This document shows positions 1-5,222 of a DNA stretch of 8,122 nt, one piece after another. Origin of the DNA: a bacterium (lineage in GTDB: Bacteria; Desulfobacterota; Binatia; UBA12015); assembly GCA_018970825.1 (NCBI GenBank), contig JAGWVP010000124.1:1-8122 (forward strand), given 5' to 3'. The translations under genes and the position numbers were made by a program. The notes under the pieces are model-generated. The model was given only the letters and a program-made list of their open reading frames with translations, did no database searches and was not told where the DNA came from. Position 1 is the first letter of the stretch, and every line of letters starts with the position of its first letter.

Positions 1-149
1 GCGGCGAGCAGGACGACGAGGGCGAGCCAGCCCGGCCGCACCGAGCGCATGGCGGCGAGCGACTCCCCGACGTCGAGACCGTGCAGCGAGTACCAGAGCG
101 CCGCGACCGTGACGGCGAGCGACAGCGCGATCTGGGTGCGTCGGCTCAC
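1..149 (-). CDS. N-terminus of flippase-like (LPG synthase TM-type) membrane protein, partial
   Basis: The first 49 residues of a protein that leaves the window at the left edge. It starts at a GTG (149-147) that overlaps the TGA of the upstream mrp gene in the arrangement GTGA, so translation is probably coupled. The visible part has a short basic start (SRR), a hydrophobic helix around residues 6-20 (ending ALWYSL), a polar segment GLDVGESLAAMRSVRPG, and the start of a second hydrophobic helix (WLALVVLLAA). A single helix, then a 'D-G-E-x-L' loop, then a tryptophan leading into the next helix is typical of the lysylphosphatidylglycerol synthase transmembrane / UPF0104 (AglD/MprF-like) family. 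These are inner-membrane proteins thought to move lipid-linked substrates. The diagnostic motifs of that family lie outside the window, so the family call is an inference from the N-terminal pattern. That it is a multi-pass membrane protein is more secure. Confidence 0.6.
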   Translation of the reverse strand, partial: MSRRTQIALSLAVTVAALWYSLHGLDVGESLAAMRSVRPGWLALVVLLA

Positions 150-1231
150 GCGTCGGCCGTGCGGGAGCCGGCCGCCGCGATCCGCAGGGATTCGGCGAGC
201 GTCCGCGCGAGCCGCCGGTAGCCCTCGGCGACCGGTCCCTCGCCGAGCGCGATCGGGACGCCCTCGTCTCCCGAACGGCGCACCTCGGGATCGACCGGCA
301 GGGAGGCGAGCAGCGGCGCACCGGCGGCGCGGGCCACGGCCTCGCCCCCGCCCCGCCCGAACACGTCGTCGTGACGGCCGCAGGACGGGCAGTCGAACCC
401 GGCCATGTTCTCGATCACGCCGAGGATCGGCACCTGCACCTGCCTGAACATCGCGACCCCGCGCATCACGTCGCGGAGCGCGACTTCCTGGGGCGTCGTG
501 ACCACCACCGCGCCGGCGAGACGCACCTGCTGGGCGAGCGTGAGCTGCGCGTCACCGGTCCCCGGGGGAAGGTCGATGACCAGCACGTCGAGGTCGCCCC
601 ACTCGCAGTCCGCGAGGAACTGGCGCAGCAGCCCGGCGACCATCGGTCCTCGCCAGATCACCGGCGAGGTCTCGTCGAGGAAGAAGCCCATCGAGATGCA
701 GCGGACTCCGTGGCGCTCGACGGGATGGAAGCGGTTGCCGCCGGCGGCGAGCGGGCGCGCGTCGGTGCCCATCATGATCGGCAGGCTCGGCCCGTGGACG
801 TCGGCATCGAGCAGTCCCGCCCGGAGGCCCGTCGCCGCGAACGCGCACGCGAGGTTCGTCGCGACGGTCGACTTGCCGACGCCGCCCTTCGCACTCGACA
901 CGGCGAGGACCGTCCTCACGCCGGGGAGCGAAACCGGCTGGTCCGGCGTCGGACCGGTCCGCGGCGAGGCCGGCGGCTCGGCCGCAGGCGGTGCCACGAC
1001 CACGCGGGCGACGAGCCCGCTCGATGCGATCGCCGCCGCGATCTCGCTCTCGATCACGGGCGGGACGTCGGTGCGCCCCCCCGGGAGCCGCAGGGCGACC
1101 ACGGCCCGGTCGCCCTCGATCGAGATCTCGGCGACCATGCCGAGGCTCACGATGTCTCGCGGAAACCCGGGATAGCGCACCGCGGCGAGCATCCCGCGGA
1201 TGCTCTCCGGTGTCGGCTTGTCGGTCGTCAT
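146..1231 (-). CDS. mrp: Mrp/ApbC/NBP35-family ATP-dependent Fe-S cluster carrier
   Basis: 361 residues, about the length of E. coli Mrp/ApbC. Residues about 8-80 form an N-terminal MIP18/DUF59-type domain. A Pro/Ala-rich linker (81-103) leads to a SIMIBI-class P-loop ATPase. The deviant Walker A KGGVGKST (115-122) carries both the signature lysine and the P-loop lysine. DADVHGPS follows at 142-149 and a Walker B-like VLVIDLPPGTGD at 216-227. The paired cysteines CPSC (281-284), shortly after ENMAGF, are the conserved CxxC that bridges a [4Fe-4S] cluster between two subunits. Members are cytosolic carriers that hand [4Fe-4S] clusters to client apoproteins. The start is the ATG at 1231, where homology begins. 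The frame stays open far upstream, antisense to the polyprenyl synthase gene, but that extension is a GC-rich shadow. The gene is divergent from the polyprenyl synthase and overlaps the downstream membrane-protein gene by 4 bases. Confidence 0.95.
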   Translation of the reverse strand: MTTDKPTPESIRGMLAAVRYPGFPRDIVSLGMVAEISIEGDRAVVALRLPGGRTDVPPVIESEIAAAIASSGLVARVVVAPPAAEPPASPRTGPTPDQPVSLPGVRTVLAVSSAKGGVGKSTVATNLACAFAATGLRAGLLDADVHGPSLPIMMGTDARPLAAGGNRFHPVERHGVRCISMGFFLDETSPVIWRGPMVAGLLRQFLADCEWGDLDVLVIDLPPGTGDAQLTLAQQVRLAGAVVVTTPQEVALRDVMRGVAMFRQVQVPILGVIENMAGFDCPSCGRHDDVFGRGGGEAVARAAGAPLLASLPVDPEVRRSGDEGVPIALGEGPVAEGYRRLARTLAESLRIAAAGSRTADA

Positions 1232-1254
1232 GGGCTCGGGTACCTGTTCCGATT

Positions 1255-1283
1255 CGTATAACAGCGACTCCGCAGACCGAAAA
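1255..1283 (-). promoter_or_regulatory. Candidate promoter for mrp
   Basis: Read on the minus strand, TTTTCG (1283-1278) lies 17 bases before TATACG (1260-1255), giving a predicted leader of about 17 bases before the mrp ATG. The region is one of the few AT-containing patches in the window. The -10 match is reasonable (4 of 6) and the -35 is weak (3 of 6). The same patch read on the plus strand contains TATAAC (1257-1262), so it may be bidirectional. Confidence 0.35.
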
Positions 1284-1284
1284 C

Positions 1285-1312
1285 TTGACCGGCGGCGGGG
1301 CGGTGGGATGCT
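1285..1312 (+). promoter_or_regulatory. Candidate promoter for the polyprenyl diphosphate synthase gene
   Basis: TTGACC (1285-1290) is a good -35 (5 of 6). GATGCT (1307-1312), 16 bases later, is a weak -10. The predicted transcription start falls at about 1319, exactly on an in-frame GTG, so the transcript would be leaderless if that GTG is used. If the ATG at 1346 is the start, it would have a 27-base leader. It lies in the 114-base gap shared with the divergent mrp promoter. Confidence 0.35.
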
Positions 1313-1345
1313 CGGCGAGTGGACGCTGCCGAAACGATCGACTCC

Positions 1346-2338
1346 ATGGCGAACCCGAACATCTCGACGGCGACCGCGGACCCGGCGACGGCCCCGGTCG
1401 CCCTGGTCGCGGACGAACTTTCCCGGGTCGAGGCTCGCATCCGCGAGCTCACGATGTCGCGGGAAGCCCAGCTCCAGTCGATCGGCCACGGGCTGATCGA
1501 CGCGGGGGGAAAGCGGGTCCGCCCCGCGCTCGCCCTGCTGGTGTTCCGGGCCTGCGGCGGCGGCAACCCCGCCGACACGATCGAGGTCGGCGCGGCGCTC
1601 GAGCTGATCCACTCGGCGACGCTCCTCCACGACGACATCCTCGATTCCGGCCAGACCCGCCGCGGACGCCCTTCCCCGCTCGCGGTCCACGGACCTTCGC
1701 TCACGCTGGTCGCGGGCGATTTCCTGTTCAGCAAGGCCTTCGGGGTCGCCGGTCGTTTCGACGCCGAAGTCGTCGGCTGGGCGACGGACGCCTGCGTGAG
1801 CCTCTGCGAGGGCGAGATCATGCAGCAGCGGTTCCGCCGAAACCCGGCCGTCACCGAGGCGGACTACCTCGAGATCGCGGAGCGCAAGACGGCGGCCCTG
1901 TTCGCCGAGGCCGCACGCATCGGCGCGCATTTCGCGGGGGCTCCGGAGCAGGTCGTGGACGCCATGCGGGGGCTCGGCCGCGAGATCGGGATGGCCTTCC
2001 AGATGGTCGACGACCTGCTCGACGTCCTCGGTCCGGCCGAGGTCATCGGCAAGCCGGTCGGCAGCGATCTTCGCGAGGGCTCCCCCGCCTTGCCGACGGT
2101 CCTCGCCCTGCCGCGTCTCCCGGAGGTCGCCCGGGTCTTCGCCGATCCCGCGCCGTCGCCCGATCGCGTGCGGGCCGCGATCGCGGATCTCCGGGCCTCG
2201 AACGTCCTTCCGGAGGTGCGCCAGCGAGCCCGGGAACGCATCGCGACCGCGTTCGAGCACCTGGGCCGTCTCGGCCCCTCGCCGTTCCGCGACGCGCTCT
2301 CCGACCTCGTCGCGGAGATGCACGCCCGGACCGCCTGA
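1346..2338 (+). CDS. ispB: Long-chain trans-polyprenyl diphosphate synthase (octaprenyl/solanesyl type)
   Basis: 330 residues from the ATG at 1346; an in-frame GTG at 1319 would add nine residues, and neither start has a clear Shine-Dalgarno sequence. All class I prenyltransferase landmarks are present: GGKRVRP (54-60, pyrophosphate binding), the first Asp-rich motif DDILD (96-100), GDF (124-126), FQMVDDLLD with the second Asp-rich motif (222-226), and KPVGSDLREG (236-245). The residues before the first Asp-rich motif (IHSATLLH) are small where short-chain enzymes carry bulky aromatics, as in E. coli IspB. This favours a long-chain product (C40-C50), used as the side chain of a respiratory quinone. 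The enzyme condenses isopentenyl diphosphate onto an allylic primer in the cytosol or at the membrane face. The exact chain length cannot be read from sequence, so the gene symbol is by analogy. No other quinone genes are in the window. Confidence 0.93.
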   Translation: MANPNISTATADPATAPVALVADELSRVEARIRELTMSREAQLQSIGHGLIDAGGKRVRPALALLVFRACGGGNPADTIEVGAALELIHSATLLHDDILDSGQTRRGRPSPLAVHGPSLTLVAGDFLFSKAFGVAGRFDAEVVGWATDACVSLCEGEIMQQRFRRNPAVTEADYLEIAERKTAALFAEAARIGAHFAGAPEQVVDAMRGLGREIGMAFQMVDDLLDVLGPAEVIGKPVGSDLREGSPALPTVLALPRLPEVARVFADPAPSPDRVRAAIADLRASNVLPEVRQRARERIATAFEHLGRLGPSPFRDALSDLVAEMHARTA

Positions 2339-2408
2339 GTCGGCCCGGGCATCGGAAGGGCCGCGTGGCGGCAGGCCCGGCGCGAGCCTAAAGTCGAGCC
2401 GGAACCCC

Positions 2409-3398
2409 ATGCCGCGCGACCGCTTCGACCGGGAGATCGACTATCTCCGGATCTCGCTCACCGACCGCTGCAACCTCCGCTGCATCTACTGCATGCCGGA
2501 GACCGGGACGGCCCACGCGGAGCCGTCGGACGCGCTCGGTTGCGACGAGATCGAGCGCATCGTCGTCGCCGCAGCCGGAATCGGATTCCGCAAGGTCCGC
2601 CTGACGGGGGGCGAGCCCACCCTTCGACCGGACCTCCTCGAGATCGTCGAGCGCATCGCCCGCGTCCCGGGCATCGACGACGTCGCGATGACCACGAACG
2701 GCATCCTCCTCCCCGGACTCGCGACCGCGCTGCGGCGTGCGGGACTCCGGCGAGTGAACGTCCACCTCGACTCGCTCGATCCCGAGCGCGTCGCGCGCGT
2801 GATGCGGCGCGGGACGCTCGAACGGATCCTCGCCGGGATCGAGGCCGCCGAACGGGCCGGGTTCCACCCGGTCAAGGTCAACACGGTGGTCGTCGCCGGA
2901 GAGAACGACGGCGACGTGGTCGACCTCGCGCGCCTGACGGTCGAGCGCGACTGGCACGTCCGCTTCATCGAGCTCATGCCGCTCGGCGGCGGCGAGTGCG
3001 CGCGAATCGCGACGACCCGTTACGTCTCGAACTTCGGCACGCGCGCCCGGATCGAGGCGGCGCTGGGCCCGCTCGAACCGGTGGCGTCGTCCCATCCCTC
3101 CGACGAGGCCCGCAATTTCCGGCTCGCCGGGGCACGCGGCGTCGTCGGTTTCATCAGCCCGGTGTCCGAGCCCTTCTGCGGCACCTGCAACCGCATGCGT
3201 CTCACCTCGGACGGCCGCTTCCACCTGTGCCTCCTGAAGGACGACGAGCAGGACGTGATCGGCGCCCTTCGGCAGGGGGCCGACGCGGCGAGGCTGGGCG
3301 AGATCCTGCGCAACGCGGTCCTCGCGAAGCCGACCGGGCACGCCCTCGACGTCGGGGTGTCCACGACCGTGCGCTCGATGCATCACCTGGGCGGGTGA
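2409..3398 (+). CDS. moaA: GTP 3',8-cyclase, molybdenum cofactor biosynthesis radical-SAM enzyme
   Basis: 329 residues, the usual MoaA length. With MoaC it converts GTP to cyclic pyranopterin monophosphate, the first step of molybdenum cofactor synthesis. The radical-SAM cluster motif CNLRCIYC supplies C21, C25 and C28. TGGEPTLR (66-73) binds SAM and FIELMPL is at 187-192. A second [4Fe-4S] site, the one that contacts GTP, is formed by C257, C260 (FCGTCNRMRLTSDGR) and C274 (HLCLL). The protein ends in Gly-Gly, the tail known to be needed in MoaA for substrate turnover, so the gene looks intact and functional. It lies 70 bases after the polyprenyl synthase gene in the same direction. The start ATG has only a poor Shine-Dalgarno sequence, with a TAAAGT hexamer at 2389-2394 upstream. 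No other molybdopterin gene is in the window, so moaA stands apart from its pathway partners here. Confidence 0.96.
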   Translation: MPRDRFDREIDYLRISLTDRCNLRCIYCMPETGTAHAEPSDALGCDEIERIVVAAAGIGFRKVRLTGGEPTLRPDLLEIVERIARVPGIDDVAMTTNGILLPGLATALRRAGLRRVNVHLDSLDPERVARVMRRGTLERILAGIEAAERAGFHPVKVNTVVVAGENDGDVVDLARLTVERDWHVRFIELMPLGGGECARIATTRYVSNFGTRARIEAALGPLEPVASSHPSDEARNFRLAGARGVVGFISPVSEPFCGTCNRMRLTSDGRFHLCLLKDDEQDVIGALRQGADAARLGEILRNAVLAKPTGHALDVGVSTTVRSMHHLGG

Positions 3399-3403
3399 TC
3401 CCA

Positions 3404-3464
3404 CCCGGGACGGCTCCCGGCCGCGGGCTTGCACGCCCGGGGGTCGGGCCCGTAACGTCCCGGG
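3404..3464. repeat. 9-bp inverted repeat flanking the upstream region of the unknown gene
   Basis: CCCGGGACG (3404-3412) and its exact complement CGTCCCGGG (3456-3464) bracket the gap between moaA and the next gene. The right arm overlaps the candidate -10 and ends three bases before the ATG. A small inner stem, GCCCG/CGGGC (3435-3439 / 3445-3449), sits between the arms. There is no T-run, so this is not a classical terminator. It may be a chance product of high GC, or an RNA fold or operator. Confidence 0.35.
3429..3458 (+). promoter_or_regulatory. Candidate promoter for the unknown 210-residue protein
   Basis: TTGCAC (3429-3434), an 18-base spacer and TAACGT (3453-3458). Only eight bases separate the -10-like hexamer from the ATG at 3467, so a transcript from here would be essentially leaderless. 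No Shine-Dalgarno sequence is present. Both hexamers match only the outer consensus positions. Confidence 0.3.
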
Positions 3465-3466
3465 CC

Positions 3467-4099
3467 ATGGCATCGCTCTCGCTCGCCGACGCGCGGCGGA
3501 TCTTCGGCGCGCGTCTCCTCGGCCCGGAGGGAATGGGGCGCGTCGTGGGCGACCTTCCCTCCCCTCCGGAGTCGTTGTCGATCGACGCGGACCTCGCGAC
3601 GCGACTCGCCCGGGAGGGCTGCGCCCTCGTCTGGCGAGCGACCGCCACGGCCGACGGGCGCCCGATCACGCTCGCACGCCTGCACGAGGCGACGGCCGCC
3701 GACCGCTCGCGGGGATTCAAGGGCGAGGAGCCGTGGTTCGTCGACCTCCCGTTCGCCGCGGAGGAGACTCCCGAGACCGGGTGGGCGGTGTTCGCTCGCG
3801 CCCCCTGGCCCGAGACGCTCAACCGGACCTTCGGCGCGGGCGACGCTGCGCTCCGCACGAGGGCGGGCTCCTTTGCCTGGCGCAGGCGTCGCGCGGTCGA
3901 GATCGCCTACGATTGCTTCGCCGCGGCGGCCGCCGGCGAGCGCGTCCTCGAGCGGGCCTGGGACTGGTCGGGGACCGCTTCGACCGACGGCGGCCTTCTC
4001 ACGCTCGGCGGGTTCGGCGACGCGGGCCTCGAGGTGATCGCCTATTCTCGGGCGGTCAAGCACGACGCGCTCGGCATCTGCCCGACCCTCCTCGCCTGA
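3467..4099 (+). CDS. Unrecognised 210-residue soluble protein
   Basis: I do not recognise this family. The ATG at 3467 is the first start after moaA and gives 210 residues. There is no signal peptide, membrane helix or coiled coil. An N-terminal helix (SLADARRIFGARLLG) is followed by an Asp-rich stretch (SIDADLATRL, 38-47). A strand-like segment containing a tryptophan (CALVWRATA, 52-60) and a Lys/Glu/aromatic patch (FKGEEPWFVDLPF, 84-96) come next. The C-terminal third is the most distinctive: W165-D-W167-S, then TDGGLLTLGGFGDAGLEV and a terminal ALGICP. It is rich in glycine and aromatic residues and looks like a compact beta-containing fold. Composition matches the neighbours (strong G/C third positions), and no competing frame has recognisable homology, so it is very probably a true gene. 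It follows moaA by 68 bases in the same direction, but an internal promoter is possible, so a Moco role should not be assumed. Confidence 0.75.
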   Translation: MASLSLADARRIFGARLLGPEGMGRVVGDLPSPPESLSIDADLATRLAREGCALVWRATATADGRPITLARLHEATAADRSRGFKGEEPWFVDLPFAAEETPETGWAVFARAPWPETLNRTFGAGDAALRTRAGSFAWRRRRAVEIAYDCFAAAAAGERVLERAWDWSGTASTDGGLLTLGGFGDAGLEVIAYSRAVKHDALGICPTLLA

Positions 4100-4128
4100 G
4101 GGTGCAGCCGGTCGATGCCCGCCCGCCG

Positions 4129-4165
4129 GGGCGGATCCGCGTCGGTGGACGTCCCCGGTCCGCCC
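4129..4165. repeat. Inverted repeat in the gap before bolA
   Basis: GGGCGGA (4129-4135) and TCCGCCC (4159-4165) are exact complements separated by 23 bases, 30 bases after the stop of the unknown protein. It could be a rho-independent-like hairpin ending the upstream transcript, but there is no U tract and short GC-only matches are frequent at this composition. Confidence 0.25.
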
Positions 4166-4178
4166 GCCCGCGAGCGGG

Positions 4179-4207
4179 TTCACAGGCTCGCCGGCCGATG
4201 GTAGGCT
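4179..4207 (+). promoter_or_regulatory. Candidate promoter for the bolA-glutaredoxin operon
   Basis: TTCACA (4179-4184, 5 of 6 to the -35 consensus), exactly 17 bases, then TAGGCT (4202-4207). The predicted transcription start is at about 4214-4215, on the bolA ATG, implying a leaderless or nearly leaderless transcript. A short direct repeat AGGCTCG (4184-4190 and 4203-4209) overlaps the promoter. Confidence 0.4.
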
Positions 4208-4214
4208 CGTGGAG

Positions 4215-4463
4215 ATGACTGCGACCGAGATTCGCGAGAAGATCGAGGCCCAGGTGCCGGGTGCGAGCGCCGACGTCCGCGACTACACGGGCACGGGAGA
4301 CCACTTCCAGGTGCGCGTCGTCGCGACGGCCTTCCAGGGTCTCACGCGCGTCGAACGCCACCAGCTCGTCTACCGTGCCCTCGGAGCCGCCGTCGACGGG
4401 CACACGATCCATGCGATCGCGCTCGAGACGCTCACGCCGGAGCAGGCGGCCGGCCGATCCTGA
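4215..4463 (+). CDS. BolA-family protein (IbaG-like)
   Basis: 82 residues from the ATG at 4215; an in-frame GTG at 4209 would add two residues. The BolA family core is clear: GDHFQV in the loop that carries the metal-ligand position, then VVATAFQGLTRVERHQLVYRAL with the invariant histidine after Arg, then IHAI and LTPEQ near the C-terminus. BolA proteins form [2Fe-2S]-bridged heterodimers with monothiol CGFS glutaredoxins and take part in Fe-S cluster trafficking and iron signalling. Here the partner glutaredoxin gene begins 31 bases downstream in the same direction, the classical arrangement. The HFQV loop resembles E. coli IbaG more than BolA itself. There is no membrane or secretion signal, so it acts in the cytosol. 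A GGAG touches the ATG directly, too close to work as a normal Shine-Dalgarno sequence. AGG at 4203-4205 is the only reasonably spaced candidate. Confidence 0.92.
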   Translation: MTATEIREKIEAQVPGASADVRDYTGTGDHFQVRVVATAFQGLTRVERHQLVYRALGAAVDGHTIHAIALETLTPEQAAGRS

Positions 4464-4494
4464 TCACCGCCCGCGGGGCGAAGGAAGGAAGACC

Positions 4495-4818
4495 ATGGAA
4501 TCGAACGTGAACGACCGCATCCGCGACGCGATCGCGAGCAACAAGGTCCTCATCTACATGAAGGGAAATCGTTCGTTCCCGATGTGCGGGTTCTCGGCCG
4601 CGACCGTCGAGGTCTTCGAGGAGCTCGGCGTACCCTACGAGACCGTCGACGTGCTGAAGGACCCGGAGATCCGGGAGGGGATCAAGCGCTTCTCCAACTG
4701 GCCGACGATCCCGCAGGTCTACGTGGCCGGCAAGTTCATCGGCGGCTGCGACATCGTCCGGGAGATGCACGCGGCGGGCGAACTCGAGCCGCTGGTCCGG
4801 GAAGCAGTCCAGTCCTGA
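4495..4818 (+). CDS. grxD: Monothiol CGFS glutaredoxin (Grx4/GrxD type)
   Basis: 107 residues, the normal size of a single-domain monothiol glutaredoxin. The active site CGFS is at 31-34, preceded by the conserved lysine in YMKG (21-24). WPTIPQVYV (69-77) supplies the cis-proline loop and GGCD (83-86) the glutathione-binding turn. Such proteins hold a glutathione-ligated [2Fe-2S] cluster as homodimers, or as heterodimers with BolA, and pass it to acceptor proteins or assembly factors. They have little thiol-disulfide reductase activity. One small deviation is NRSFPMCGFS, where many relatives have a Thr-Pro pair after MKG. The gene follows bolA by 31 bases and has its own good Shine-Dalgarno sequence (AGGAAGG, 4482-4488, six bases from the ATG). 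The two are almost certainly one operon, and the coexpressed pair is a strong functional clue. Confidence 0.95.
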   Translation: MESNVNDRIRDAIASNKVLIYMKGNRSFPMCGFSAATVEVFEELGVPYETVDVLKDPEIREGIKRFSNWPTIPQVYVAGKFIGGCDIVREMHAAGELEPLVREAVQS

Positions 4819-4837
4819 CCTTCCCTCCAGGCCCGGG

Positions 4838-4866
4838 TTGTCATCCGCCATGGCGTGTGCGATCCC
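4838..4866 (+). promoter_or_regulatory. Possible promoter for the small lipoprotein gene
   Basis: TTGTCA (4838-4843) matches the -35 consensus at 5 of 6 positions, but the hexamer 17 bases later, GATCCC, is a poor -10. It sits in the 110-base gap after the glutaredoxin gene. A separate promoter is plausible because lipoproteins of this kind are usually made in large amounts. Confidence 0.2.
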
Positions 4867-4916
4867 ATCGGCGAGCCCGCGGGCGGAGGGATCGCCGCGG
4901 GGACGATCGAAAGGGA

Positions 4917-4924
4917 GGAGGTGA
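4917..4924 (+). promoter_or_regulatory. Near-perfect Shine-Dalgarno sequence of the lipoprotein gene
   Basis: GGAGGTGA is fully complementary to the expected 3' end of 16S rRNA and lies four bases before the ATG at 4929 (seven from GGAGG). It is the strongest ribosome-binding site in the window and fixes the start of the small gene. It predicts high expression. Confidence 0.8.
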
Positions 4925-4928
4925 GGTG

Positions 4929-5165
4929 ATGGTGAAGGGGATCAAGGCGGCCATGCTGTCGGCCGGATTCGCGCTTCTCGCGGCGACGGCCGGGTGTTCG
5001 GCCCACGCCTCGGGCCCGAGCCCGCAGGAGCTCGCGATGCAGCGCGCCGAGCAGGCGGCGGTTCGCGCCGAGGCGGCGGCGACCCGCGCGGCGGCTTCGG
5101 CCGATTCGTGCGACGCGGCACAGGCCAAGTGCGAGGCGATGTTCCGCAAGGGCACGTTCAAGTAG
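4929..5165 (+). CDS. Small Ala-rich Lpp/OprI-like outer-membrane lipoprotein candidate
   Basis: 78 residues. Residues 1-22 are a signal peptide with lysines at 3 and 6 and a hydrophobic core (AMLSAGFALLAATAG), ending at Cys23. The lipobox is T-A-G-C, unusual because position -3 is normally Leu or another aliphatic residue. The mature part of about 56 residues begins with a Ser/Gly/Pro-containing tether. It then forms one Ala-rich amphipathic helix (about 33-74) with alanines at heptad-like spacing, as in the alanine-zipper lipoproteins Lpp and OprI. It ends in lysine (GTFK), the residue by which Lpp is joined to peptidoglycan. Two cysteines, C61 and C68, lie exactly one heptad apart on the helix, which is not typical of Lpp. 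The likely role is structural, tethering the outer membrane to the cell wall, by analogy only. It follows the glutaredoxin gene by 110 bases and is closed by a strong hairpin. Confidence 0.8.
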   Translation: MVKGIKAAMLSAGFALLAATAGCSAHASGPSPQELAMQRAEQAAVRAEAAATRAAASADSCDAAQAKCEAMFRKGTFK

Positions 5166-5188
5166 GCCCGTCCGGACATCGAACGATT

Positions 5189-5222
5189 CGACGGCGGCTC
5201 CCGGCGACGGGAGCCGCCGTCG
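5189..5222 (+). terminator. Strong hairpin terminator after the lipoprotein gene
   Basis: A perfect 14-bp stem, CGACGGCGGCTCCC (5189-5202) paired with GGGAGCCGCCGTCG (5209-5222), with a six-base loop, 23 bases after the TAG. Only a short T-run (TGCTTTC) follows. It lies between convergent genes and could also stop transcripts arriving from the aminotransferase side, though no T-run follows in that direction. Confidence 0.75.

Noticed and set aside
991..2391. 466-residue plus-strand open frame across mrp and the prenyl synthase gene
   Set aside because: Arg/Pro/Gly-rich composition and no motif; it is out of frame with two confidently identified genes.
1232..2410. Long open minus-strand extension upstream of mrp, antisense to the polyprenyl synthase gene
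   Set aside because: It is Arg/Gly/Asp-rich low-information sequence, typical of a GC-rich shadow frame, with no recognisable domain. The opposite strand carries a complete prenyltransferase with every motif, and Mrp homology starts at 1231.
2540..3466. Plus-strand open frame running through moaA into the unknown protein, suggesting a 519-residue protein
   Set aside because: The upstream part is an Arg-rich shadow in a different frame from moaA. The sensible protein begins at the ATG at 3467.
3383..4183. 266-residue minus-strand open frame antisense to the unknown protein
   Set aside because: It looks like an antisense shadow (Arg/Gly/Glu/Ala-rich, no hydrophobic core pattern). The plus-strand frame has better composition, helix-like and strand-like segments, and an upstream promoter candidate. 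Because the plus gene is unrecognised, this rejection is less certain than the others.
4184..4209. Direct repeat AGGCTCG as an operator over the bolA promoter
   Set aside because: A seven-base GC-rich repeat with 19-base spacing is weak evidence, and no known regulator motif fits.
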